Assembly: GCA_015062005.1 (NCBI GenBank)
Contig: SUVL01000026.1
Span: 1 to 32,393 of the forward strand
Source: Akkermansiaceae bacterium
GTDB lineage: Bacteria; Verrucomicrobiota; Verrucomicrobiia; Verrucomicrobiales; Akkermansiaceae
Length of the DNA: 32,393 nt
Direction of reading: 5' to 3'
Position 1 is the stretch's first letter. Every line of letters starts with the position of its first letter. The notes under the pieces are model-generated. The model saw only the letters and a program-made list of their open reading frames with translations, had not been told where the DNA came from and searched no databases. Position numbers and translations under genes: made by a program. Positions 24,310-32,312 of the stretch are shown here, piece by piece.

Positions 24310-24338
24310 TTGCCAAGGTGCTGGGGATGTGGTAGAAT
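24310..24338 (+). promoter_or_regulatory. Promoter of coaB-type gene
   Basis: TTGCCA (24310-24315), 17 bp, TAGAAT (24333-24338), then 10 nt to ATG 24349. It excludes an upstream start at 24310. Confidence 0.75.
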
Positions 24339-24348
24339 CTGCGGCGAC

Positions 24349-24984
24349 ATGAAGTTTCTCATCACAGCCGGGCCCACGCGCGAAGCTCTGGACCCCGTGC
24401 GTTATCTCACCAACCGCTCCTCCGGGCGCATGGGTTATGCGCTGGCCGGGGCGGCCCGCCACGAGGGACACGAGGTCATCCTCATTTCCGGGCCCACCAC
24501 GCTGGATGTGCCGCCGGGGGTGGATTTCATCCCCGTGGAGAGCGCGCAGCAGATGTATGATGCCGTGCGCGATATGGTGAAATATGCGGATGCGGCCATC
24601 CTCTGCGCTGCGGTGGCAGATTACCGCCCAGTGGCGGTGCAGGAACAGAAAATCAAGAAGAGCGGTGAGCGCCTGGTCATCGAGCTGGAGAAAACACCAG
24701 ATATCCTGGGCAGCATGCGCGATGTCTTCGGATTCACCGGCACGCTGGTGGGTTTTGCCGCCGAGACGCAGAATGTGGAGGAATACGCGCAAGAAAAGCT
24801 GCGCCGCAAGAAGTGCGATATGATAGTGGCGAATGATGTTTCCCGCCACGATATCGGTTTTGACGCTCGCGAGAACGAGGTCGCCCTGGTCTACCCCGAC
24901 CACGTGGAATACCTCGAAAAGGACACGAAGGAGCATATCGCCCTGCATATCATCGAACACGCCACCCTGATTCGCCACGCATGA
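24349..24984 (+). CDS. Phosphopantothenate-cysteine ligase domain protein (CoaB type)
   Basis: 211 residues from ATG 24349. It matches only the C-terminal CoaB half of bifunctional CoaBC: ITAGPTREALDPVRYLTNRS at the N-terminus, CAAVADYRP followed by KIKK, LVGFAAET and IVANDVS. CoaB activates 4'-phosphopantothenate with a nucleotide and couples it to cysteine in CoA synthesis. The decarboxylase half (CoaC) is absent and should be encoded elsewhere. The stop overlaps the rsgA start by 4 bp (ATGA), so the two are translationally coupled. Confidence 0.9.
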   Translation: MKFLITAGPTREALDPVRYLTNRSSGRMGYALAGAARHEGHEVILISGPTTLDVPPGVDFIPVESAQQMYDAVRDMVKYADAAILCAAVADYRPVAVQEQKIKKSGERLVIELEKTPDILGSMRDVFGFTGTLVGFAAETQNVEEYAQEKLRRKKCDMIVANDVSRHDIGFDARENEVALVYPDHVEYLEKDTKEHIALHIIEHATLIRHA

Positions 24985-26108
24985 AGGTAACCATGGAGAT
25001 GCTGGGCTGGGGCCCGGATTATGCAGAAGCTCTGGCAGCGCTGGGGCACCCGGAGTGGTACCCCGCCCGCATCATCCGCGAAACCAAGATTAACTTCACC
25101 GTCATCGCCAAAGGCAAGGGCGACCACGAGGTGGTGCTCTCCGGCAAAGTGTGGCACGATGCCGTTTCCGATGCCGACCTGCCCACCGTAGGCGACTGGG
25201 TAGCCGTGGACCCCGGGCAAGGCAAGGACCTGCCCGTCATCCGCGCCATGCTGCCGCGCCGCAACCGGTTCTCCCGCAAAGCCCCCGGCCGCAGCTGCGC
25301 CGAGCAGGTCATCGGCGCCAATGTGGATATGGTCGTCGTCATTACCGATGCCGAGAGCGACTACAACCCACGCCGCATCGAGCGCTACCTCACCCTCATC
25401 CGCAAAAGCGGGGCCGAAGCCGTAGTGCTGGTGAACAAGGCCGATACCGCCCCGGAGGAGGATATGAAGCGCGCCGTGGAAGAAATACGCGCCTTGGGCT
25501 GCAGCGAGGTCTACCCCATCGTAGCCCGCTGGCGCAAGGGGTACCCGCAGTATCTGCGCCGCGTACCCAAAGGCCGCACCATCACCGTCGTCGGCTCCTC
25601 CGGCGTGGGTAAGAGCACCTTTGTGAACAGCCTGCTGGGCGATGAATGGCTCGAAACCGGCCACGTGAACGAAGTCACCGGCAAGGGACGCCACACCACC
25701 GTGGCGCGTGAGCTCGTCATCCTGGCCGGCGGCGGCGTGCTCATCGACAACCCCGGCATGCGCGAAATCCACATGTGGACAGATGCCGCCACCCTCCGCG
25801 CCCAGTTTGCCGACCTGAACGAACTCGAAAGCCAGTGCCGCTTTGCAGACTGCTCCCACCGCAAGGACGCCGGCTGTGCCATCCGCGCCGCACTGGAAAA
25901 CGGCACCCTCACCCAGGAACGCTACGAGCACTTCCTGAACCTCGATGCCGAAATCGCCGAGCTCGAGCGCCGCAACGAAAAGCGCCAGATGACCCTGGAA
26001 CGCGTGAACCGCCGCGAAAAACGCCACCAGATGCGCAACCGCGAAGACCGCGAAGACCACCGCCGCAACATGAATCCCCACCGCCGGCAGTACTACCGCG
26101 ACGAATAA
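24981..26108 (+). CDS. rsgA: Ribosome small-subunit-dependent GTPase A
   Basis: 375 residues. This is a circularly permuted GTPase that helps late maturation of the 30S subunit. Order: OB-fold (about 30-100), G4 NKAD (152-155), P-loop GSSGVGKS (205-212), G3 DNPG (256-259; usually DTPG), then a zinc-binding region CX4CXHX5C (C286, C291, H293, C299). The C-terminal tail from about 330 is extremely rich in Arg, Glu and His (REKRHQMRNREDREDHRRN) and longer than usual. Start ATG 24981 overlaps the previous stop. Confidence 0.95.
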   Translation: MKVTMEMLGWGPDYAEALAALGHPEWYPARIIRETKINFTVIAKGKGDHEVVLSGKVWHDAVSDADLPTVGDWVAVDPGQGKDLPVIRAMLPRRNRFSRKAPGRSCAEQVIGANVDMVVVITDAESDYNPRRIERYLTLIRKSGAEAVVLVNKADTAPEEDMKRAVEEIRALGCSEVYPIVARWRKGYPQYLRRVPKGRTITVVGSSGVGKSTFVNSLLGDEWLETGHVNEVTGKGRHTTVARELVILAGGGVLIDNPGMREIHMWTDAATLRAQFADLNELESQCRFADCSHRKDAGCAIRAALENGTLTQERYEHFLNLDAEIAELERRNEKRQMTLERVNRREKRHQMRNREDREDHRRNMNPHRRQYYRDE

Positions 26109-26779
26109 TATCACCCACCCCTCCGACCAGACAAAGTGAGCCCCCCCCCGCCCCTCCGACCGGGCGGGGTGGCAGCTGGGGTAAAGAGCGGTGTAAGAAT
26201 GCGCAAGCCCCCCTGCCCCAAGGCAAAAAAAAGCCAGCTCACCACCGGCAGCTTATCGTTTTGTAATAGTTGAGATAAAATTCAGAGGCAATAGGAGGGG
26301 GCCGGGAATATTTTGATGGGCAATAATGAGAGTGAGGGCATATTTTAGAGGGCAAAGCTATAATCGCCGCGGGTATTTAAGAAGCGGCGGCGTGGAGCTC
26401 GCTTGCGGACAAAAGTCCGCAGGGGGGGGCCGGGCTGGTGTCAATGGGTAAGACAAAGTGCATTGTTTAACTTTTCCTGATAGTTGAATGAAAATTCATG
26501 AGCAATAGGGAGGGCGGGGAATATTTTGATGGGCAATGAATTGGGGGTGGTGGGTAATTTATTATGAGGGTGTATCTTAGCGCAGCGTAGTCGGGTAGCG
26601 TTGCTTCGCTCGCTGGCGAACGATTGCCTGGGGGCTCGTCCGCAGGGGCAAACGTTTGCTGAACGCCCATTCGGTGAGGGGTGGTCAGACGGTTACCTGG
26701 GGCTAGTCTGGTGGGCGGTCGGCGGTCCCGGGAGGTCGGTACAATCACAAAAGAATCCCGCTCCGGGTGCACGTATGGC
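26109..26779. repeat. Gene-free spacer with a duplicated 59-60-bp block
   Basis: No gene is supported in these 671 bases. Blocks 26265-26324 and 26479-26537 are direct repeats (both containing GGGAATATTTTGATGGGCAA, with scattered differences upstream). A 7-bp hairpin, TGCGGAC-AAAA-GTCCGCA, lies at 26404-26421 without a T tract. G-runs and low complexity dominate. This marks the boundary between the housekeeping core and the accessory region. Confidence 0.6.
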
Positions 26780-27691
26780 TTATTTCAATTCCCTGCCCTT
26801 CTTCTGCAAGTCTTTCATGCAAAGCAGGTAATCCTGCTCCACGCTGCTGAGCGTCCGGGCTTTGTACTTCTTGTATTCCTCGGTAGCTTTTTCCATGGCC
26901 TGCTCGTGGCTGATGCTGCCGGCATCCAGCAGCAATTGTTCTCCACTCATGGTCAGCATACGGTCAAGATAGGCCGCCCAGTCCTGCATGGTCATCGACT
27001 GCTCGCGCTCAGCCTGTCGCTCGGCAAAGTCCAGATACCCGGAAACAATCTGCCCCATGGTACGCAGTTCCTTTTCATTCAGATAATTCTTCGCCTCCCT
27101 GGCCTCAACCAGCGACGGCTGACTCCCGGCGAAGGTCATCAGTCCCATGAACTCTTTCTCGGCATCCGCGCGGTGATAAATCACCTCTTCCGCGGTTTCA
27201 CCATGCACGGCATAGTGAATCTTGTTCTGCACCTTCTTGAAAAACTCCAGGGAAATCTCCGCCTTGGGGTCATAATCTATGCTCGTGGCGTAAATCTCCA
27301 GCACCTGCCGGTAAAACACTTTCTCCGACGCTCGGATGTCGCGAATACGCGCCAGCAGCTCCTTGAAATAACCGCCACCGCCCAGCTCCTTCAACCGGGC
27401 ATCATCCATGGCAAAACCTTTCCGCATATACTCCTTGATGATACCGGCCGCCCACAAGCGGAATTGTACACCGCGCTGCGATTTTACTCGATACCCAACC
27501 GATATGATAACATCCAGACTATAAAAAGATACTGGCTTATCAGAATTTGCAATGTGCAAAATTTGCACATTGCTATCTCTCGGCAACACTCCCTCCTCAA
27601 AAACATTCTTAATATGCTTAGTAATCACAAAGCGATCACACTGAAACAACTCCGCCCAATTTCAAGGAATGAGCTCACAGCCATCATACAT
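26780..27691 (-). pseudogene. RhuM-family protein, N-terminally truncated
   Basis: From TTG 27649 the frame encodes 289 residues closely matching virulence RhuM-family proteins: HIKNVFEEG, SLDVIISVGYRVKSQRGVQF, KGFAMDDARLKE, RIRDIRASEKVFYRQV, YAVHGETAEEVI and LLDAGSISHEQA. The family normally has about 30-40 more residues at the N-terminus, including WLTQ.QMAELF. The corresponding remnant (NWAELFQ) is read just upstream in the same frame but is cut by TGA 27664-27662 after an ATG at 27691. Bases further upstream show no homology. A TATAAT box on the minus strand (27725-27720) remains. RhuM proteins are common in genomic islands; function is unsettled. Confidence 0.7.
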
Positions 27692-27743
27692 GATATCCCA
27701 AGGGAATACCCCTATCCGGATTATACAAGTTCAAGGTCTTAGT

Positions 27744-27770
27744 AGAAAATTCGGAATTTCCGAATTTTCT
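27744..27770. repeat. 27-bp perfect palindrome
   Basis: AGAAAATTCGGAA (27744-27756), one central T, then its exact complement (27758-27770). It sits upstream of the truncated RhuM gene, near the point where homology stops, and could be an operator or a recombination end. No gene is supported from 27692 to 28017. Confidence 0.8.
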
Positions 27771-27972
27771 CATGGCGGCATCACGGGTCAACACACCTCA
27801 TACACCTGTTGAATGTGATATTTAATTAAGGACCTCGTTTTCTGAAATAGTACCCGCCTCGGGCATCCGTTTCTACCGACTCACTTCACTATTCATTATT
27901 CCATATTCTCTATCAAGAGCCATCTGCAGATCTTCTTCCTCCTTTCTGTTCCTGTCAGCTTCGCTTTTTATT

Positions 27973-28002
27973 TTGACAACCGTATAGCTCATGAGGTATC
28001 AT
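27973..28002 (+). promoter_or_regulatory. Promoter of the BREX relic
   Basis: TTGACA (27973-27978), 18 bp, TATCAT (27997-28002), then 15 nt to ATG 28018. Confidence 0.65.
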
Positions 28003-28017
28003 CGGCATAGGCGAACC

Positions 28018-28143
28018 ATGTACAACATAGAATGGGACCAAGAAACCGGGGGTATTCTACTCAACTCTAAGGCAACAAACGGCACCTTGGCCGTTTCTCC
28101 GCGCCCTGTTTTTTACGAAGAACTTGATTTGCTGGGGCTAGAT
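28018..28143 (+). pseudogene. 5' stub of brxP-like PAPS reductase gene
   Basis: About 42 codons from ATG 28018 read MYNIEWDQETGGILLNSKAT and then VSPRPVFYEELDLLGLD, the typical N-terminus of the phosphoadenosine phosphosulfate reductase-family protein (BrxP) of BREX type 4. The family continues with several hundred residues including the PP-loop; here homology ends abruptly at about 28143, after which the frame reads unrelated residues and stops at 28227. The promoter and start are intact. The next bases belong to brxL, so the stub is the upstream end of a deletion. Confidence 0.6.
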
Positions 28144-29377
28144 TCCTCAAAAGCAAGAATCCGTCAAGGACAGACTAGATGCAGGAGAAGAAATAAAAAT
28201 ATTGGCTCGTTTTATCATATACATTGATCTTGTTCGGGGCGTTCGCCGCTTTGCTATACCAGATTTGGGCATTAGGCTCAACGAAGGGCAGATTCCTGAA
28301 TATGTGTATAAAAAACACCAAGGAGAGTTAGTCGAAGGCGAAAAGTGGGGCATCATCAAACTATCAGTTGTTCCGGATAATGACGGTAAAAAGAACCATG
28401 TGGAGATGGTTGAATATACTCCTTTTAAACCTTATCGGTCTGTGGATATAGATTTTCTTCGGGACGCTCGCAAAGCTTTTACCTTACACGAATGGATAGA
28501 TGTTTTACTCTCTGCCATGGAATACGATGCAGACGGATTTGAAAACATCACCCAAAAAATGGAGTTCCTAACTCGTCTTCTCATATTTGTAGAACCCCGC
28601 CTTAACGTGGTCGAACTTGCACCCAAAGGCACAGGAAAATCTTTTGTTTTTGGCAACCTATCTAAATACGGTTGGTTAATTAGTGGCGGCAAGGTGACCC
28701 GAGCAAAACTCTTTTACGATAAAGCAAAACAGCAGAATGGCATTATCAAAAACCATGACTTTACTGCCTTTGACGAGATTCAAACTATTACCTTTCAAGA
28801 ACCGGCAGAAATACAAGCTGCTCTTAAATCGTATTTAGAGTCAGGAAAAACAACTATTGATAATAATGAGTTTAGTTCAGAGTGTGGACTTATGCTCATG
28901 GGGAATATACCGCTCACAGCAAACCGAATCCCCATTAATCGGCGTTATTTCGATTCGCTTCCTCAGTCATTCCAAGAATCTGCCTTGCTTGACAGATTCC
29001 ACTGTTTTATCGAAGGATGGTTACTCCCCCGAATCAACCACGGCATTATTTTTAAAGGTTGGACTTTTAATGTTGAATATTTCTCTGAAATTCTTCATTC
29101 GCTTCGTGTCCAAAATATCTACGGCTGCCTTTTTGATGAATTAGTGGCTCATGATAAGGATGCAGATACTCGAGACCTCAAGGCAGTCAAGAGAGTAGCT
29201 GTTGGTTATATGAAATTACTCTTCCCTCATTGGACAAATATTTCAGATGTTGACAAACATGAGTTTAATCAATACTGCTTGCAACCTGCAATACGGAGGC
29301 GAGGAATCATAAAAGAGCAGTGCAAACTTATAGATGACGAGTTCAAATCGACAATGCCAAGTATTTGGATAAAATAG
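28142..29377 (+). pseudogene. brxL: brxL-like gene, 5' truncated (BREX type 4 relic)
   Basis: The frame opens after TAG 28139-28141 and reads IPQKQESVKDRLDAGEEIKI into a BrxL-type AAA+ protein: PRLNVVELAPKGTGKSFVFG (Walker A GTGKS), WLISGGKVTRAKLFYDKA, DFTAFDEIQTITF (Walker B), LLMGNIP-type sensor and LLDRFHCFIEGWLLPRI. About 412 codons are left. The short BrxL of BREX type 4 lacks the C-terminal Lon protease domain and runs to about 450 residues, so roughly 40-60 N-terminal residues are missing. The only nearby in-frame initiator is TTG 28202. No brxC or pglZ is present in the window. Confidence 0.7.
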
Positions 29378-29546
29378 CAAATGCGATTCAGTATCATCAA
29401 TGGTAGTCTTTTTCTTCTTATATTCTCATAAGTCTTGAATGACTACATTTAATCATCTTAATTCATCCAGCTAAGGAAAAAGATGAACTGCATCTACTTC
29501 CCGCTTCTAATCACCCCTTAGCCTTGGCATGTGGGGGTGGGGGGGG

Positions 29547-29568
29547 GATTTGGCGCGGGAGAGTTGAC
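29547..29568. repeat. 22-bp direct repeat flanking the ATPase gene, left copy
   Basis: This 22-bp block (GATTTGGC.CGGGAGAG core) recurs at 31019-31040 with two differences, so the second ATPase and two of its palindromes lie between direct repeats about 1.45 kb apart. Confidence 0.6.
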
Positions 29569-29601
29569 GGACGGTGTCCTGGGCGTGTTTGGGTGATATA
29601 T

Positions 29602-29644
29602 TTTTTATGTAAATTCAAGATTGAATCTTGAATTTACATAAAAA
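29602..29644. repeat. 43-bp perfect palindrome, copy 1
   Basis: 21-bp arms (29602-29622 and 29624-29644) around a single G, centred on AAGATTGAATCTT. It lies 18 bp before the ATPase start and contributes the -35 box of its promoter. Copies follow at 30887 and 31233. Bases 29378-29601 hold no gene. Confidence 0.9.
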
Positions 29645-29656
29645 TAGTGCTACTGT
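29628..29656 (+). promoter_or_regulatory. Promoter of the second ATPase, half inside the palindrome
   Basis: TTGAAT (29628-29633, in the right arm of the palindrome), 17 bp, TACTGT (29651-29656), then 6 nt to ATG 29663. The nearer upstream ATG at 29657 would abut the -10. Confidence 0.6.
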
Positions 29657-29662
29657 ATGGGC

Positions 29663-30835
29663 ATGGCGAGCAGGAAGATAATCGAGCGCGATGCTAGTGC
29701 TAACATACTGGAGGCAGCAGGTATGTATCCGGTGGTGACGCTGTGTGGTCCGCGTCAGTCGGGCAAGACGACGCTGGCGCGGCATTTATTTCCGGATTAC
29801 GATTATGTAAGTCTGGAGGATCCGGATTCGCGACTTGCGTTTGAGAGCGACCCGAGGGGATTCCTGAAGCAGCACCCTGCCCCTTGCATTTTTGACGAGG
29901 TACAGAATACGCCGAAGCTCGTCAGCTACCTGCAGGGCATTGTGGACCGAGAGAACAGGCCGGGCATGTATATCCTGACCGGCAGCCGCCAGATGGAGCT
30001 GCAGGAGACGATAACGCAAAGTCTGGCAGGCCGCTCCGGCATGGTGGATTTGCTGCCGCTGAGCCAGCAGGAGCTGCAGAAAGCCGGTATCCACCTGACG
30101 CGCGATGAAAAGCTTTTCTACGGAGGGTTGCCTCGCGTGCATGCCCAGAAAATCAAACCCGGGCGTGCCTATTCCGACTACCTGCGCACCTATGTGGAGC
30201 GCGATGTGCGCCAGATTATCAACGTGCGCAATGTCTCAGCATTCGAGACCTTTATCCGTCTGCTGGCTTCTCGCGTGGGGCAGATTGTCAACTACTCCTC
30301 CCTGGCGGGAGACGTTGGCGTGAGTTCCATGACGATTAAGGAGTGGATTTCTATGCTGGAGGCCTCGTACATCGTGTTCACGCTGCGCCCCTACCACAAA
30401 AATTACGGCAAACGCCTGACGAAATCGCCCAAGATTTATTTCACGGAGACAGGTCTCGTGACCTCGTTGCTGGGCATCAAATCCGCTGAGCAGGTAGGCC
30501 GCGACCCGCTCATCGGCAATATTTATGAGAACTATATCGTCTCTGAGTTCCTGAAAAGCCAGATGAACAAGGGTGAGTCTCCTGATTTGTACTTCTTCCG
30601 CGATTCCAATGGATTCGAGATTGACCTGATAGTGGAGCAGCAGCGTTGCCCCAAGCCCATCGAGATAAAATCGGCCTTTACCTATAACCCTGACATGTGC
30701 AGGAATCTCCGCAGCTTTGTCTCCATGGTGGCCGATAGCAAATCACCTTCCCTGGTCTATGCAGGTTCGCCCATGGGAACGCTGCAAGGGGTCGACATTT
30801 GCAGCGATGAGGGTATTCCCGGGCTACTGGAGTAA
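29663..30835 (+). CDS. AAA_14 / DUF4143 family ATPase, second copy
   Basis: 390 residues from ATG 29663. Walker A is GPRQSGKT (residues 29-36), Walker B PCIFDEVQN, then a sensor-like YILTGSRQMEL. Next come a winged-helix region (VNYSSLAGDVGVSSMTIKEW) and the DUF4143 tail with GFEIDLIVEQ...KPIEIKSA, the D...ExK pattern. It is only distantly related to the copy at 2136-3485 (different Walker A context). The gene is bracketed by near-identical palindromes at 29602 and 30887 and by 22-bp direct repeats, and has lost or never had a partner gene. Cellular role unknown. Confidence 0.9.
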   Translation: MASRKIIERDASANILEAAGMYPVVTLCGPRQSGKTTLARHLFPDYDYVSLEDPDSRLAFESDPRGFLKQHPAPCIFDEVQNTPKLVSYLQGIVDRENRPGMYILTGSRQMELQETITQSLAGRSGMVDLLPLSQQELQKAGIHLTRDEKLFYGGLPRVHAQKIKPGRAYSDYLRTYVERDVRQIINVRNVSAFETFIRLLASRVGQIVNYSSLAGDVGVSSMTIKEWISMLEASYIVFTLRPYHKNYGKRLTKSPKIYFTETGLVTSLLGIKSAEQVGRDPLIGNIYENYIVSEFLKSQMNKGESPDLYFFRDSNGFEIDLIVEQQRCPKPIEIKSAFTYNPDMCRNLRSFVSMVADSKSPSLVYAGSPMGTLQGVDICSDEGIPGLLE

Positions 30836-30886
30836 AACAGGCCTTGCATAGTTACAAGCATTTTACTATATGCGGCTTAGTATACC

Positions 30887-30978
30887 TTTATGTAAATTTA
30901 AGATTGAATCTTAAATTTACATAAAGCACACTTAACCCCCTGAGCTTCTATCTCTTGCCATTATGCAATATTTTTCCT
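30887..30978. repeat. Palindrome copy 2 with conserved downstream flank
   Basis: 19-bp arms (30887-30905 and 30907-30925) around G, nearly the same as copy 1 with a T/A change in each arm. The following ~50 bp (TGAGCTTCTATCTCTTGC region) recurs after copy 3. It is 51 nt after the ATPase stop and could also terminate transcription. Confidence 0.85.
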
Positions 30979-31018
30979 TCACCTCTCCAGCTCAGCTTTG
31001 ATGAAGGGGGCGGTGGGA

Positions 31019-31040
31019 GATTTGGCACGGGAGAGCTGAC
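31019..31040. repeat. 22-bp direct repeat flanking the ATPase gene, right copy
   Basis: Matches 29547-29568 at 20 of 22 positions. Confidence 0.6.
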
Positions 31041-31115
31041 ACAATGCTCATTTCGCACCTATTTTCCACCATTTATTCTATCTCTCTCATTTTAGATGGA
31101 TTAGCAAGTCTTTTA

Positions 31116-31198
31116 CACATAATCGGCAGGAACTTCGAGTAAAAATTGCACATAATCAGCAGGAATGTTGAACAAAAATTGCACATAATCGGCAGGAA
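31116..31198. repeat. Three direct repeats with an exact 33-bp period
   Basis: CACATAATCGGCAGGAA occurs at 31116-31132, 31149-31165 (one base different) and 31182-31198. The last two copies are preceded by AAAAATTG. The period is exactly 33 bp, as in the tract upstream of the first DUF4143 ATPase. No gene is supported in 30836-31633. Confidence 0.85.
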
Positions 31199-31232
31199 AA
31201 GTCACTTATCCTGGTTCATGGTCTTGGTTCTT

Positions 31233-31316
31233 TTTATGTAAATTCAAGATTGGATCTTAAATTTGCATAATGACACCTTAAAAACTGAGCTTCTATTTCT
31301 TGCAATCATGCAAGAT
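31233..31316. repeat. Palindrome copy 3, degenerate, with conserved flank
   Basis: 31233-31270 is the same palindrome with mismatches in the centre and right arm (TTGGATCTT, TTTGCATAA). The downstream flank to 31316 matches that of copy 2. Confidence 0.75.
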
Positions 31317-31339
31317 TTCCGGCGGGAGGGTGCATACTT

Positions 31340-31408
31340 TATCGAAGCGCGGGGCTTCCGTCCCTCTCGCGCATAACGCCAGGAGTGAACTTCTAAAAAG
31401 TCACTAAA
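31340..31408. repeat. Degenerate remnant of the MITE-like element
   Basis: ATCGAAGCGCGGGGCTTC resembles the hairpin arm of copies A and B, and ACTTCTAAAAAGTCACTAAA at 31389-31408 is identical to their terminal repeat. Only one half of the element is left. Confidence 0.65.
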
Positions 31409-31633
31409 GCAAGAGAGTTGGTTAATTTGGGAGCGATATCCATGATATTACGTTTCAAAGGCATCCCGAGTGGCGCACCCACGCAAGGCTGAACTCCCCC
31501 GCGAGCGATGATTGCCTTCGAAATCATTCCCATCAAAGTTAATTTCCTGCTATTTTCGCCCCTTCTCTGCCCACATATCCCTGTTCACCACACGAAACCG
31601 AGCAATCATGGAGGTTGCTACAGATGGTTGCGA

Positions 31634-31662
31634 TTGAATAAAAGTAGGAAATGTGGTACACT
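31634..31662 (+). promoter_or_regulatory. Promoter-like site before small basic ORF
   Basis: TTGAAT (31634-31639), 17 bp, TACACT (31657-31662), then 16 nt to ATG 31679. Confidence 0.5.
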
Positions 31663-31678
31663 TTTTAAGCCCCCCTGC

Positions 31679-31774
31679 ATGTCAGGGATAAAACACACTA
31701 AAAATCAATTTTTTGTGAAAAAGATGAGAAAAATAATGAAATACCCTCTCTCCGTGAAGTTGGAAAAGTGGTAA
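31679..31774 (+). CDS. Possible 31-residue basic protein
   Basis: The frame MSGIKHTKNQFFVKKMRKIM continues to 31 residues and a TAA at 31772-31774. It is lysine-rich and has a well-placed promoter. The following interrupted gene starts 13 nt later. No family is recognised and it may be a relic; an in-frame extension upstream to 31508 precedes the promoter and is not supported. Confidence 0.35.
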   Translation: MSGIKHTKNQFFVKKMRKIMKYPLSVKLEKW

Positions 31775-31785
31775 GTAAGGAGTAG

Positions 31786-32307
31786 TTATGAGTGAAAACA
31801 AAGTTTTATAGAAGACTTCTGAGAATTGGAAGAACGAATATCAGAAGGCGTACAGAATGTGGATGAGGTATAATCAGGATTATCGTTCTGCAAAGGGGAA
31901 AGATTTGGTGTCTGAATAGGAGATGCAAAAAGTTGCTGAATTATGGGCTTCATATGAAGACTTTTCTCGTCAGTTGAGCAAGAGATTATTTGATTGGTGG
32001 AAAGAACAGGCTGAATAGAATCTTCATAATTGAAAGTAAATGGATAATCTACATCCTCGCTATATCTTCTGGCTTCAAGATAGTCGTTAAACAAAGAAAG
32101 GCAAGGAATTATGATTAAAAACCTAGGGACTTCTTGATTTAATCTTGATAACAACACTCCCAATGACTTTTTCCCATCAGAATTAATCAGTTCTATGGTA
32201 GTTATTTGCCCTATGTTTCTTAAAAGATACTCTCCCTTATCTATCGTATCAATCTGTTCTTTATCTCTATGCTGCCACCCGAATTTAGGACACAGAGCTA
32301 ATTCAGC
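31786..32307 (-). pseudogene. Truncated leftward ORF, possible gene fragment
   Basis: The minus strand is open from 32307 to 31786. The first ~90 residues (for example YLLRNIGQITTIELINSDGK and CLSLFNDYLEARRYSEDVDY) look like a genuine protein interior. The rest, rich in Ser and Pro, is antisense to the interrupted gene at 31788-32018 and is probably not coding. There is no plausible start except TTG 32163 or upstream loss. I infer a gene fragment whose two ends are missing. Family unknown. Confidence 0.35.
31788..32018 (+). pseudogene. Small helical protein gene interrupted by two in-frame TAG codons
   Basis: AAGGAG lies 6 nt before ATG 31788. The frame reads MSENKVL, TAG (31809), a 35-residue stretch with KTSENWKNEYQKAYRMWMRY, TAG (31917), then EMQKVAELWASYEDFSRQLS to TAG 32016; a TGA follows five codons later. 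The residues on both sides of each TAG keep the same charged, Trp-rich helical character, so this was one protein of about 76 residues. The simplest reading is decay by CAG-to-TAG changes; recoding of TAG as glutamine, as in some gut phages, would restore it. Confidence 0.55.
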
Positions 32308-32312
32308 TTAGC

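Noticed and set aside
24891..26114. 407-residue leftward frame across rsgA
   Set aside because: Antisense shadow of rsgA, low-complexity Ala/Val/Gly.
26404..26421. Hairpin as a terminator for rsgA
   Set aside because: Seven-bp stem followed by G-run instead of T, and almost 300 nt after the stop.
26467..26772. 101-residue Pro/Arg-rich leftward frame
   Set aside because: Runs through the duplicated spacer block and has no promoter or recognisable fold.
26681..27742. 353-residue rightward frame
   Set aside because: Antisense to the RhuM-family gene, whose motifs are unmistakable.
31116..31198. CRISPR array
   Set aside because: Only three 17-bp units with near-identical, not unique, spacers; no cas genes.
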